Notes: generated from the letters alone by a model not told the origin. Counted from the stretch's first letter, positions 25,163-34,622 are shown. The stretch is DNA of 42,660 nt from Christensenella sp. UBA6345 (GCA_002437945.1 DJSB01000021.1:1-42660); one strand, 5' to 3'. Program-made: numbers and translations.

Positions 25163-27664
25163 ATGATAAAAAAGATTATAGGAGTAGTTAGTACAATATT
25201 AATGGCTTCAAGTTCCTTAATGTTAACTGCATGTGGTGAAAACAATGGTAATGGTGGTAATCCTAGTAGTGATGACACCAATCAAGAATCAGTATTAAAA
25301 CAATTTGTTGGTATAACATTTAATGATGCAACTTATAACTATGATGGTACACAAAAGGAATTGCTTATAAGTGGTAATTTGCCTAATGGCGCTAATGTTG
25401 TTTATACTAATAACACAGGTGTTAATGCAGGTGTATACAATGCAAATGCAAAAATAACTTGTAATGGTTATTCCGAATTAAATTTAAGTGCAAAAATGAC
25501 TATCAATAAAGCGTCTTATAATATGACAAGTGCTTTATGGAATTATACTAATGCGTTCACTTATGATGGGACAGAAAAGAGCGTAGTTTTAAATAATTTG
25601 CCTGATGGAGTTACTGTTAAAAGATATATTGGTAATAAAAATACTGATGCAGGAATTTATACTGCATCAGTAGAATTTAATTATGATAGTTCCAATTATA
25701 ACAAACCAGTAATTAATGATTGTGTTTGGACAATAAATAAGGCAGATATTACAGGTATTACAATAAGTAATTTGACTGCAGTATATGATGGCGAATTGCA
25801 TAGTGTTAATGTTGATGGTAATATCCCTAGTGGCTCAAATGTAAAAATAACTTATAACGGGAAAGAAGTTGATGGTGTATCGGAAGTGGGTACATATAAT
25901 GTTGAAGTTACTATTACTAATAAAAATTATAATACTTATACAATTTCTTCAAGATTTACTATTAATAATAATGATACATCTAAATCCAATTATGATATGA
26001 GTGGTGTATCGTGGGATTATTCAAATGCGTTCACTTATGATGGGACAGAAAAGAGCGTAGTTTTAAATAATTTGCCTGATGGAGTTACTGTTAAAAGATA
26101 TATTGGTAATAAAAATACTGATGCGGGAATTTATACTGCATCAGTAGAATTTAATTATGATAGTGAAAACTATAATATGCCTACTATTTCCGATTTGCAA
26201 TGGGAAATCAAAAAGGCGGATATAACAGGAATTACTTTTGAAAACAAAACAGTTAACTACAATGGTGAAGAAAAAGAAATTTTAATTTCAGGGAATATTC
26301 CGACTGGTGCTAATGTTGTCTATACAAACAATAAAGCAACTGATGCAGGTACTTATGAAGCAACTGTAGTTATAAGTTGTAAAAACTACAACACATTAAC
26401 ATTAACTGCAAAACTTGTTATTTTGCCTGATGTAAGCCAAATTGCAAACTCTGTTATTTCAAGTTTATTAAATATTCCAGAACCTTGGGAATTTTTACCA
26501 GAAAGTTTTGCACTTAAAAATAAAGTATATAGTGGAGAAAATATTGATTTTGTAAACAACTTTGTTAATGTAAATAATATTCCTAAAATGGGTGTCGGCA
26601 AACAAATGCATGTTGTTTATTCAACATTATTGGAAGTGGAAAAGGCGCTTTCAACTTTAAGGAAATTCTATGCTTCAATGAATACTGTTGTAAATTTATA
26701 TCAAAACTTTATCAATTCTAATCCAGATAATTATGCTAGTTACGAAGCAGTGTCAGGTGATTTTGCTTTCCAAATTTTATTAAACAATAAAGATTACCAA
26801 ATGACTATAAATTACAAATCAGTTGTTATTGAACTTATGTACACAAAAGAAAATAAACTATGCGTAGGAAGAATACAATTAATTAATTCTAATGTGATAA
26901 AATATGAAATGTCAGATAATAGTTTAACTATAGGTGTGAGCATATTTAATACAGCAATGACTAAATTGCATTTTGAAAGGAATAGTCAAAATTTGGTTGA
27001 AGGATATGTCTACGAATTTTATGGAACAGAAACAAAAAATATTAAAACTACCGCATTAATTAAGATTGATAAAGATTATACATCTATTATCTCAAACAAA
27101 CGAGAAACTGATGACCTTGTTATTGAAGGATATATGGAAGTCTATGATAACAAAACATCAAATCTTGTCGGTGCTCAAGTAAAAGAAACTGTAAAGAATA
27201 TTAAATATGACACAAAATGGTATAATATTTTTGATATTACTGGAATTACAAATATAAAAGTGACTGACGAACAAAATGGTTTGAATGCAAATACAATATA
27301 TATCAATAATAATAGCGAACCAATTAAGACAAAAGTAGTTGGTGGAGTATCTTTAAAAACTGCATCAAGAAGATTTGATATTGAAATGAAAGTTATGCAT
27401 TTTTACACTTATAATACTGAAACAGAAGAATATGATGAAGTTAAAATTAATATTCCAATGTTATTTGTTCAAAGTGATTTTGTTGAAAGTTTTACACAAG
27501 ATTTTAATGAAAAAAATAAAGTCACAGCAAATATAAATATTTCAACTTCTCAAAAAGAATATTTTAATGCTGAATATGAAATTTGTATTGATAATTATCT
27601 TGAATTAAAAGAAAATTTAAAATATTCTGATATAGTCAATTTTATTGAAAAATCAAATAAATAA
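25163..27664 (+). CDS. Large surface lipoprotein with five MBG/YDG-like repeats
   Basis: About 833 residues. A lipoprotein signal peptide ends in the lipobox LTAC-G at about residue 24. Then come five related beta domains of 70-80 residues (to about 425): three of the type 'GITF....YDG....L.ISGN.P.GA.V.YTNN...AGTY' alternate with two of the type 'W.YTNAFTYDGTEKSVVLNNLPDG'. These resemble the MBG/YDG repeats of bacterial surface proteins. The C-terminal half (about 430-833) has no domain I recognise. The ATG at 25163 has AAGGTG upstream; an earlier GTG lies inside that site. The two W-type repeats are nearly identical in DNA. The likely place is the outer face of the membrane; ligand unknown. 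Confidence 0.8.
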   Translation: MIKKIIGVVSTILMASSSLMLTACGENNGNGGNPSSDDTNQESVLKQFVGITFNDATYNYDGTQKELLISGNLPNGANVVYTNNTGVNAGVYNANAKITCNGYSELNLSAKMTINKASYNMTSALWNYTNAFTYDGTEKSVVLNNLPDGVTVKRYIGNKNTDAGIYTASVEFNYDSSNYNKPVINDCVWTINKADITGITISNLTAVYDGELHSVNVDGNIPSGSNVKITYNGKEVDGVSEVGTYNVEVTITNKNYNTYTISSRFTINNNDTSKSNYDMSGVSWDYSNAFTYDGTEKSVVLNNLPDGVTVKRYIGNKNTDAGIYTASVEFNYDSENYNMPTISDLQWEIKKADITGITFENKTVNYNGEEKEILISGNIPTGANVVYTNNKATDAGTYEATVVISCKNYNTLTLTAKLVILPDVSQIANSVISSLLNIPEPWEFLPESFALKNKVYSGENIDFVNNFVNVNNIPKMGVGKQMHVVYSTLLEVEKALSTLRKFYASMNTVVNLYQNFINSNPDNYASYEAVSGDFAFQILLNNKDYQMTINYKSVVIELMYTKENKLCVGRIQLINSNVIKYEMSDNSLTIGVSIFNTAMTKLHFERNSQNLVEGYVYEFYGTETKNIKTTALIKIDKDYTSIISNKRETDDLVIEGYMEVYDNKTSNLVGAQVKETVKNIKYDTKWYNIFDITGITNIKVTDEQNGLNANTIYINNNSEPIKTKVVGGVSLKTASRRFDIEMKVMHFYTYNTETEEYDEVKINIPMLFVQSDFVESFTQDFNEKNKVTANINISTSQKEYFNAEYEICIDNYLELKENLKYSDIVNFIEKSNK
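25550..25690 (+). repeat. Direct repeat, copy 1 (141 bp) within the lipoprotein gene
   Basis: Identical to 26024-26164 except for one silent change (GCA here at 25649-25651, GCG there), at a distance of 474 bp. This marks recent duplication or gene conversion of a domain pair. Confidence 0.95.
26024..26164 (+). repeat. Direct repeat, copy 2 (141 bp) within the lipoprotein gene
   Basis: Second copy of 25550-25690, in frame, one silent difference. Confidence 0.95.
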
Positions 27665-27707
27665 TAAGTATACTAATAAAAAAATGCTAAAAACAAAAAT
27701 TTAAAAA

Positions 27708-27799
27708 AATTGTATTATACAATTAAAAAAAATGATATAATCGGCATGTAACGTATAACTTGAAAGGGTGCAAGTCTATTTATTAGACTTGCACCTTTT
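27708..27799 (+). ncRNA. Palindrome, -10 box and strong hairpin: possible short RNA or terminator
   Basis: AATTGTATTATACAATT (27708-27724) is a perfect palindrome. TATAAT follows at 27736-27741. Twenty-five bases later comes a very stable hairpin, GGTGCAAGTCTA (27767-27778) with TAGACTTGCACC (27784-27795), extended by A-T and G-T pairs and followed by TTTTC. It may encode a short RNA of about 50 nt under operator control, or simply terminate the lipoprotein transcript, whose stop is about 100 nt upstream. The gap up to 27910 holds no gene. Confidence 0.4.
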
Positions 27800-27910
27800 C
27801 TGTATCAAAATATCAAATATTTTGTGATTAAATTAAAATATATATTACTTTTATTTTTGTATGTTTAATGATATACTTTGTATGTAAAATGTATAGATAT
27901 GGGTGTAAAT

Positions 27911-28783
27911 ATGAAAAAGAATTTATCACATAGAAAAATATTAAGTGTAGTATATATGACTGTAGCATTAATAGGTTGTGCTATGGTATTATGTTCACTT
28001 TTTCTAGATTTTCTATTATGGCTATGTTTAACTGGTGCGGTGATAGAATTTTTCGCTCTTTTTATGTATATAAAAAATCTAGGTGGTACACATAATTCAA
28101 AAAAGAAAAATAATCAAATAATGAAAATGATTAACGATTCTATAGTACCATTGACTGACAAAGAAATAATAGAGCAGTATTGTTATTCGGATATAGTAGG
28201 TAATAAGGAAGATGTGTTAAAAGTCTTTTATAGTGATGATTTGACTAGTCGTATTATGTTTGTGAAAAGTAATGGAAATATGATAACAGTAGAGAAATAT
28301 AGACTTACTATTTTCGATGAAGCCGAACGTGACTTGATTTTGGACTATGCTGTGTGGGAACCTTGTTATGTAAGCAATAGTTATTATGCTGATTTGGATT
28401 TAGCAATAAATGATTGTACTAGCCAATTAGTAGGATATAATGAAGTGCCTATTGATAAACTTGAATTTAATAATAATGTTAGATATTCGGTTAATGTTGA
28501 ATGGATTTTGCCTAAAGATGGTGGACTAGATAAAGTTCCGTTTGGTTCAAGATATACTGCAAATGTTAAATTTGATAACGATGACCATCAATACCAAGTA
28601 CGACTATTTAATAATTGTTGGGTTGATTATTATAATAGTTGTTCAGTTATGTATAGCCTTAATGAAGATTTTGCACAACTGCCTATCGGTACTAAATTTA
28701 ATATATATGATAATGCTAAATTGGTAGGATATGGCGAAGTTGAATTTATTAAACCAATTAGTGAAAATACAATCTTGATATAG
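27911..28783 (+). CDS. Membrane-anchored protein of unknown function
   Basis: About 290 residues. Two hydrophobic helices lie near the N-terminus (about 11-35 and 38-57), then a basic stretch and a 230-residue soluble part without any motif I recognise. I use the ATG at 27911, with GGGTG six bases upstream; earlier in-frame starts lack a site. The metalloprotease gene follows after 40 nt with its own GGAG, so the two are probably one operon. Substrate handling by a membrane partner of the protease is conceivable but not shown. Confidence 0.7.
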   Translation: MKKNLSHRKILSVVYMTVALIGCAMVLCSLFLDFLLWLCLTGAVIEFFALFMYIKNLGGTHNSKKKNNQIMKMINDSIVPLTDKEIIEQYCYSDIVGNKEDVLKVFYSDDLTSRIMFVKSNGNMITVEKYRLTIFDEAERDLILDYAVWEPCYVSNSYYADLDLAINDCTSQLVGYNEVPIDKLEFNNNVRYSVNVEWILPKDGGLDKVPFGSRYTANVKFDNDDHQYQVRLFNNCWVDYYNSCSVMYSLNEDFAQLPIGTKFNIYDNAKLVGYGEVEFIKPISENTILI

Positions 28784-28822
28784 TTATACAATTGTGATAC
28801 AATATATGTATACGGAGTTAAT

Positions 28823-29605
28823 ATGAAAAAACATGGATTAATTACTATAGGCGTAGCACTATCTATAAGTGTGGGTGCACCATTAAGTTTGTACCTTGGT
28901 GTGGCTTATGCTGATCAAAAACAGAAGGCTATAGTAAGTTCGGAAAAACAACAATATGGTGAACTTTATGACTATATGCTTACTACACAGGCGGGCAGAC
29001 CATTAACAGCACCTATTAGCAATAAAGCATTGAAAGTAGTTACCAATAATTTTTCAGATGCTGAAAAACAAGAAATTGTTAATGCGATAGACAGATTGGA
29101 CAATATTATTGATAATGTTAATTATGAGATATTAGATGGTGATGGTAAAAATATTTATGCCGATATCTATATCTACAATGATACCAACAATAATATTAAT
29201 CAATCTATAGGAGATGTACATACTTTAGGTGTTACACATTTCACATATGACGAACGTACTGCAAAAATTAATTATCCACTTACCATAACTATTGATAGCA
29301 ATTGTTCAAAATATTATGATACTACAGGAGTTAGTTTACTTAACTATGTTGTTAAACATGAAATGATGCATACTTTAGGATTTGCAGATTTGTATGATGA
29401 AAAATATTATAACAAAACAGTTATGTGGCATGCAGTTGAAGGCGATGTTAATGATTACACATCTTTAGATGAATTTAATTTAAAAACCTTGTATGATAAT
29501 AATCTAGTAAAAATTGTTAATAATAACAACAATAAAATACTTAACAATAATACTATTCCAGCCTTCCCAGTTACAAAGAAAAAAGAAAATAATATGGAGA
29601 AATAA
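28823..29605 (+). CDS. Secreted metzincin-type zinc metalloprotease
   Basis: 260 residues. An N-terminal signal peptide of about 30 residues ends near VAYA. The zinc site is H179-EMM-H183-TLGFA-D189, the HExxHxxGxxD form of metzincins with aspartate as third ligand, followed by a probable Met-turn at M201 in TVMWH. The C-terminal 45 residues are Asn/Lys-rich and probably unstructured. No propeptide cysteine switch is evident. Likely exported and active on extracellular protein or peptide; substrate unknown. Confidence 0.83.
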   Translation: MKKHGLITIGVALSISVGAPLSLYLGVAYADQKQKAIVSSEKQQYGELYDYMLTTQAGRPLTAPISNKALKVVTNNFSDAEKQEIVNAIDRLDNIIDNVNYEILDGDGKNIYADIYIYNDTNNNINQSIGDVHTLGVTHFTYDERTAKINYPLTITIDSNCSKYYDTTGVSLLNYVVKHEMMHTLGFADLYDEKYYNKTVMWHAVEGDVNDYTSLDEFNLKTLYDNNLVKIVNNNNNKILNNNTIPAFPVTKKKENNMEK

Positions 29606-29672
29606 ACATAAGTTAGAATCCAAAGTGTACAACAAAAACTTTGTTAACTAACTTTTGTTTTTATTAAATATG

Positions 29673-29705
29673 AAAAAAGACTATGGTTTTCCATAGCCTT
29701 TTTTA
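29673..29705. terminator. Bidirectional terminator between the protease and TPR genes
   Basis: CTATGG, loop TTTT, CCATAG, extended by A and T runs on both sides. A second, weaker hairpin (AAGTTAG/CTAACTT) lies just upstream at about 29608-29654. Confidence 0.8.
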
Positions 29706-29728
29706 CTTACTATTATTATGTATAAGTA

Positions 29729-30841
29729 TTATTGTTTGTTTTTAAAATCATTTGCTTGTTTAATTATGCTTTCTGTTTTAGTTTTGTCACTTAAGTATTG
29801 TGCGTTGTCAATTATTTTATCAAAATAGTAATTTGATTTTTCTTTATCTTTCTTATTAAGATATGTTAATGCTAGAATAGTGTAGACATTGTTTTTAGTG
29901 TCAGCAATTAGTGGTTTTTCTTTTGGATATTTTTCAAGAAATTCTGCCAATTCTGTGCCTACATCTATTATATTATCACGTACTTGTTCGTTATTGCTAA
30001 ACTTGTGATATTGACAGAATGCTTTTCCGTATAAAGGAAGGGTAGTTTCTAGTCCAAACTTTTTGCAAGTGTTCATACAATCAATTATTGATTTTAGTGA
30101 ATCTTCATATTTTTTGTTATCATAATATATTCTTGATAATTCATACATTGCCGAAGGAACATAATATTGTTTGCATTCGTCGTCATCGTCAAGAGTATTA
30201 AGTATGTATATTGTGTTATTTAGACAAGTAATTGCATTTTCTGTATCATGCATTTGGTCATAAAGTGTGGCTAGATTATAGTATATTCTAGATTTAACAC
30301 ATAAAGAATCTACATCGTTTTGATTTTCAATAGTGTTTAATGCATAATGTAATGTATTAAACATAGTCTTAATATCATTTTGTTGATAATTAAAATCAGC
30401 ATATTGCATTAATGTATTGCAATAGTATGCACGTAAGATACCAGTAATGTTATCTTTATGTTCTTCATAAAATTCTATTAAATTGGCTGTTTCTTCTTCA
30501 ATATTGTTTTCGTCTTTTAATGATATATAAAATTCAATTAAACGATGTTTTGATACTATATATAAATCAAAAGGGTATTTCTCGTAGTCTAGTGGAACAT
30601 CGTTTAAAGAGATAAAAACATTGTTAAGCAACATAATTTTCTTTTCTACTTTAGGCTCATCATCTACAAGATTGTAGTTAAGAAGTGCACGACTTATTAA
30701 AGCATCATTTGACAATTTTTCATCTTCAGAGTGTTCCATATATTCGCCTATATTGCCAGTAGTGATGAAATATATTTTTTTTGCTTCATCATTGTCTACG
30801 ACTTTAACATCTTTAAACAATTTTTCTATTTCTTTATCCAT
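29729..30841 (-). CDS. Tetratricopeptide-repeat protein
   Basis: A 370-residue all-helical protein. TPR-like helix pairs are visible from about 135 on, for example SRIYYNLATLYDQMHDTENAI at about 190-210 and SAMYELSRIYYDNKKYEDSL at about 230-250, and again near TKNNVYTILALTYLNKKDKEKS. The N-terminal 130 residues are acidic and without motif. No helix-turn-helix or membrane segment is seen. TPR proteins mediate protein contacts; here no partner is evident. AAGGAG precedes the ATG. Confidence 0.75.
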   Translation of the reverse strand: MDKEIEKLFKDVKVVDNDEAKKIYFITTGNIGEYMEHSEDEKLSNDALISRALLNYNLVDDEPKVEKKIMLLNNVFISLNDVPLDYEKYPFDLYIVSKHRLIEFYISLKDENNIEEETANLIEFYEEHKDNITGILRAYYCNTLMQYADFNYQQNDIKTMFNTLHYALNTIENQNDVDSLCVKSRIYYNLATLYDQMHDTENAITCLNNTIYILNTLDDDDECKQYYVPSAMYELSRIYYDNKKYEDSLKSIIDCMNTCKKFGLETTLPLYGKAFCQYHKFSNNEQVRDNIIDVGTELAEFLEKYPKEKPLIADTKNNVYTILALTYLNKKDKEKSNYYFDKIIDNAQYLSDKTKTESIIKQANDFKNKQ

Positions 30842-30931
30842 TTTTACTCCTTAAATTGATACAATTTATCTTTAATATTTTATCATATTTTGTGTCGGTA
30901 TTCCAAATATTATTATTGTTTTGATTGTAAA

Positions 30932-30968
30932 TAAAAAAACTAGCAATTTTTTATATATCTTGCTAGTT
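30932..30968 (-). terminator. Terminator after the phosphoesterase pair
   Basis: ACTAGCAA and TTGCTAGT form an 8-bp stem; the reverse transcript ends in a T run. Confidence 0.75.
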
Positions 30969-30976
30969 ATTATGCT

Positions 30977-31357
30977 TTATACTCCCAATATATAGAAACC
31001 ATTGTACTTTTCTACGGCTTCATTAAGCCAATTAATAAAGATTTCTTTATCTGGTAGTTCTTTTTGTGATATATCTTCAAGTATCTTTTTTGCTTGGGCT
31101 TTTGTGAAATAATTAATTCCAAAATAATCTATTTTGAAATATTGTCCCAATATTTCATCATAATACTTGTAAAAAAGTTCGTCAGTATAAGTTACTGCTT
31201 CTATGTATAAAGAGTCACTTTGCCAGTGCTTAATATTTTTATAATTTGTTAATTTTTTTATAGGTAAATTCTTTTTACAATATTGCAATTCATGATAACC
31301 TGTGCCACCCATGGTAATACGGGTTCTGTTGTCTAGAAAAATTTTAAATTTTACCAT
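30977..31357 (-). CDS. Hypothetical protein
   Basis: A 126-residue soluble protein of unknown family, rich in Tyr and Lys, with WQSDSLYIEAVTY, IDYFGINYFTKAQAKKILED and INWLNEAVEKYNGFYILGV. The size and the aromatic alpha/beta pattern recall small immunity-like proteins, but no toxin is nearby and I do not claim that role. Its ribosome binding site, AAGGTGG, lies inside the last codons of the phosphoesterase gene, and the ATG follows that stop by one base, so translation is likely coupled. Confidence 0.65.
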   Translation of the reverse strand: MVKFKIFLDNRTRITMGGTGYHELQYCKKNLPIKKLTNYKNIKHWQSDSLYIEAVTYTDELFYKYYDEILGQYFKIDYFGINYFTKAQAKKILEDISQKELPDKEIFINWLNEAVEKYNGFYILGV

Positions 31358-31358
31358 A

Positions 31359-32501
31359 TTAATCTACCACCTTATAATCATTGTCTTGTTTAACTAGATA
31401 GGTATTTACCATACCAGTATTATCTATTTCTATTACTCTTCCACCACGTGATTTTGTCTGAAATCGAAGTAGTGGATAGGTAGAGTAGTCCATACTCATA
31501 CCATAAGATAGGGTAATCCCAGACGAGATTTCCATTATCGAATAATTGTTGGTATGGTCATGCCCACAAAATACCCATTTTGTGGAGTTAAGTTCTTTCA
31601 TTTTGTCATACATACCGTTTTGTTTACCATTACATACTCTTTCATTTTTCTCGCCCAAAACTAATTTATAATTCGAATCTCCATTTTTCATATTGTTATA
31701 GAAAGTGTTATATTCTGGTAGTGGTATGTGCATAAACACTATATTTTTAATATCTGATTTTTCATTCTGTAAAGATTGTATAGTTTTGGCATACCATTCT
31801 ACTTGGTCTTTGCTTACTCCAGCATAATTGCCATCACTTGCTCTGCTACCACTATCCATAAGAATAATAGAAGAAGTAAGTACACCATCGGTAAGTATTT
31901 TTATATAATAATTGCCTTTGCCCGTAATATCTTTTTCGCCTTCTAGAAAGAATGAGTGTGGGGCATCAGTTAACCTTTTTGATATATAATCTTTTTTTGC
32001 TAGTCCAGCATCGTCATGATTGCCGAAACAAAAGGTATATGGTCTGCCAAGTTTCTCAAATAAATCAATAAATGCGTTAAGTTGATTGTAAGAGTTTCTT
32101 GTGCTAGCAGTGACATATATAGCAGATAAAGCATCGCCAGTTATAAATATTAAATCTGGATCTACAGTATCTACACATTTTACTATGGCATTAACCAGTT
32201 TTTTATCTAGCCCACGTGTAAGTATTCCACTGCATATATGTAAGTCAGTCAACTGTAATATTTTTAAGTTTCTTCCAGTTTTGTTGTTGATTTCTACATA
32301 ATTATCTTCACTGTGTTTTGTAATTTCTATTTGACTATTGTTGGTGTAGTTATACTCCATTTTATCTATATAGTTAATCGTATATTTGTCTCCTTTGTAC
32401 CATGTCACTATAACAAAAATTAATAATGTTATAATTACCATTACTATTGAAGCAAGTCTGATATATAATCTTTTATTATTCTTTTGTTGTATTTTTGCCA
32501 T
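31359..32501 (-). CDS. Membrane-anchored calcineurin-like metallophosphoesterase
   Basis: 380 residues. A single N-terminal transmembrane helix (about 13-34) is followed by a metallophosphoesterase domain with all five motifs: DLHIC (about 85-89), GDAL, GNHDD, MHIPLPE and GHDHTN. The catalytic part would face outside the cell if the basic N-terminus stays in. Members act on diverse phosphoesters; the substrate cannot be told. AAGGTG precedes the ATG. The small hypothetical gene follows at once on the same strand. Confidence 0.87.
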   Translation of the reverse strand: MAKIQQKNNKRLYIRLASIVMVIITLLIFVIVTWYKGDKYTINYIDKMEYNYTNNSQIEITKHSEDNYVEINNKTGRNLKILQLTDLHICSGILTRGLDKKLVNAIVKCVDTVDPDLIFITGDALSAIYVTASTRNSYNQLNAFIDLFEKLGRPYTFCFGNHDDAGLAKKDYISKRLTDAPHSFFLEGEKDITGKGNYYIKILTDGVLTSSIILMDSGSRASDGNYAGVSKDQVEWYAKTIQSLQNEKSDIKNIVFMHIPLPEYNTFYNNMKNGDSNYKLVLGEKNERVCNGKQNGMYDKMKELNSTKWVFCGHDHTNNYSIMEISSGITLSYGMSMDYSTYPLLRFQTKSRGGRVIEIDNTGMVNTYLVKQDNDYKVVD

Positions 32502-32841
32502 ATTTTCACCTTAAAAATATGATACAATATTATTATATTTTTATCAACTTTAGCATTAACAAAGATTAATTATTTGTTAATTTTATACAATAAATGACAT
32601 TTTTATTTATATAATTTATCAACTTTGTTAAATTATTGTTTTCTTACATATAAAAGTGTGCACATCTGTACTATAAAGCAAGTGTTAATAATGTTGATTT
32701 ATAATAAGTAGATTAAAGCGATGTAAAATAATATTTTTGTCTAGCATATTGTATTAACATTTAATACATCAATAATATGTATTTTACAAATTTTAAAGTA
32801 TATGTTATTATTAATTGTATTGTTTTATAAGGGGGATTTAT
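32502..32841. other. AT-rich gap between divergent genes
   Basis: 340 bp with no credible gene. It must hold the promoters of the phosphoesterase (reverse) and the LRR-like gene (forward). On the reverse strand TTGATA with a 17-bp spacer and TATCAT near 32520-32550 is a fair candidate. The motif ATCAACTTT occurs twice. Confidence 0.5.
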
Positions 32842-33699
32842 ATGACAAGCGATTTTGTTGTAGAGAAAGGACAATTAAAAGCATATTTAGGTAGTCCTGA
32901 TATTTCTGGTGATTTTGTTATTCCAGAAGGTGTAAAGAAAATCGGTAGTGAAATATTTCAAGAAAATATTAAGGGCGATATTACCATAATTTTCCCATCT
33001 ATTTTTGAAAAATTGGAAGAAAATTCTTTTGATAAAGCCAATGTCGTTTGTTATGATTTTTCAAAGGCTAAAAAAGTAGTAGATATGTCTAGTATTAATT
33101 TGAAAGGGATTGTAAATAAGATTATTCTACCAACAACATTAAAAGTATTTACCGCTAGTGTTAATGGTAAAGTTAAGTTTAAAGATGTTTATGTTAGTGA
33201 TGGCGAACATGTAGTAAATGATGGATTTGAATTGTGCCCAGAATTAGAAATCTTGGACTTAAAGGGTATAACATTAAAATCTGATAACTTTATAATTCCG
33301 TCCAATATTAAAAAATTTGAACAAGGTGGACTTACTGCTAGACAAATTACAATTTTACCTAAAAGTAAACTAAAAATTGTGTCTTTAGGGACTTTGGATA
33401 CTTTGTCCATTCCTTATGGTATTGATTATCTAGAATGCCAATCTGTAAATTATGTATTTTTTGAAAAGTCGGCACTAAATTTAAGACAATTTAAAATAAA
33501 AAATAATAAACAGCCATTTGTTTTTGAAAATATTGATATAGCCAATGTAACATATCACGAAGAACTTGAACAAAAGGGTATTAATTATTTTTCTACCAAT
33601 AATGGTTTGATTATAACTCAATTAGATAACACTATCGCTAAATTTAAGGATATACCTACAGAGTATGATGGTAAAAAAAATATTGGCATTATGTGTTAA
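32842..33699 (+). CDS. LRR_5/BspA-like repeat protein, N-terminal part of a split gene
   Basis: 285 residues. It contains IPEGVKKIGSEIF and related strands typical of BspA-type leucine-rich repeats (LRR_5). The ATG at 32842 has AGGGGGA upstream. The frame runs through a tract of eight A (33673-33680) and stops 19 nt later. If the tract had seven A, the frame would continue into the next gene as ...YDGKKILALCVNDPFDS..., giving one protein of about 562 residues. So this is either the front part of a broken gene, a sequence error, or a gene expressed by slippage. Confidence 0.65.
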   Translation: MTSDFVVEKGQLKAYLGSPDISGDFVIPEGVKKIGSEIFQENIKGDITIIFPSIFEKLEENSFDKANVVCYDFSKAKKVVDMSSINLKGIVNKIILPTTLKVFTASVNGKVKFKDVYVSDGEHVVNDGFELCPELEILDLKGITLKSDNFIIPSNIKKFEQGGLTARQITILPKSKLKIVSLGTLDTLSIPYGIDYLECQSVNYVFFEKSALNLRQFKIKNNKQPFVFENIDIANVTYHEELEQKGINYFSTNNGLIITQLDNTIAKFKDIPTEYDGKKNIGIMC

Positions 33700-34531
33700 T
33701 GATCCATTTGACTCGGTAGTATCTAAAAGTAATCTTGACGGATTAAACGCCAAATTAACATATACTACAAAACAATACAAAGAAAATGCAGATAAAATAT
33801 CTAAAAAATATACTGACAATATGGATTCATCTAATTATTCAGATGATACCAAGTTTAATATCTTTTTAAACAAATCAGAAATTAATGAAACATTAGGGTT
33901 TATGCGTAGACGAAGATTGTATGGAGTTGGTGCACCTGTTTGGAAATATTGGGTATATCCATTTATTGTGCCATTAATTTTGACTATTGCAGGTACAATT
34001 ATTTCATCTTTTTTAATAAATAATTTTGCACTTAATTTGTTAGTTCAAGGTGTTCAAGGGCTAGGTATTCCAATTTATTTAATTTTGGTTGCAATAATGT
34101 ATAAAAAGAAAAAGAACTTTGAAAAAGAAGAGAATAAACGTTTTTATGCGAAACTTAAGAACGATAATAAAAAGACGAAAAAAGACGAAGAAATTTTCAA
34201 TTCTAAATCAAAGCCTGTTGTGTATCTAAAACTTAATGAAATTTACAAACAAATTCCAGATCCATTTAGATGGAAAGCAATTGCTTATATTGCTGGTAAA
34301 ATAGAGAAAAAATATAAAGAATGTAAACAAATAGCCGAATATGAAGCCAAGGCTAGTGAAGAAAGATTTAACAAAGATTTAGAAAAATATCGTAAGGAAA
34401 GAGTTGAAAGACAACAAAAAGAAATTATTTCTCAACTTAATGCTATAAATGATAGTCTAAAGAATAGTTCTGCATCTTATGATGTATATGATGTACATAA
34501 TACATATTTAGGTAGAATAGATAAAGACTAA
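33665..34531 (+). CDS. Two-helix membrane protein with a charged C-terminal coil, C-terminal part of a split gene
   Basis: 288 residues as an independent frame from the ATG at 33665, which has no ribosome binding site and lies inside the previous gene. Features are two transmembrane helices (about 98-118 and 122-146) and then a long Lys/Glu-rich helical region (150-270) that may form a coiled coil. Without the A8 frameshift it would be the membrane and C-terminal part of the LRR-like protein. Function unknown. Confidence 0.65.
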   Translation: MMVKKILALCVNDPFDSVVSKSNLDGLNAKLTYTTKQYKENADKISKKYTDNMDSSNYSDDTKFNIFLNKSEINETLGFMRRRRLYGVGAPVWKYWVYPFIVPLILTIAGTIISSFLINNFALNLLVQGVQGLGIPIYLILVAIMYKKKKNFEKEENKRFYAKLKNDNKKTKKDEEIFNSKSKPVVYLKLNEIYKQIPDPFRWKAIAYIAGKIEKKYKECKQIAEYEAKASEERFNKDLEKYRKERVERQQKEIISQLNAINDSLKNSSASYDVYDVHNTYLGRIDKD

Positions 34532-34533
34532 CC

Positions 34534-34565
34534 AAAAATACAACCGATAATGGTTGTATTTTTTA
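34534..34565 (+). terminator. Terminator of the LRR-like/membrane unit
   Basis: AAATACAACC pairs perfectly with GGTTGTATTT, followed by more T. Confidence 0.85.
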
Positions 34566-34622
34566 TTGTTTTATTAAAGTTATGTAAAGTTTTAACAAGA
34601 ATAATCTTTAATGTGATATTGG

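Noticed and set aside
24694..25281. Reverse-strand open frame of 195 codons opposite the XRE-membrane gene
   Set aside because: Antisense to a well-supported gene with hydrophobic helices, low complexity, and no start signal.
30977..31357. Immunity protein of a toxin system
   Set aside because: Size and aromatic content are suggestive, but there is no toxin or secretion gene nearby, and the gene is coupled to a phosphoesterase.
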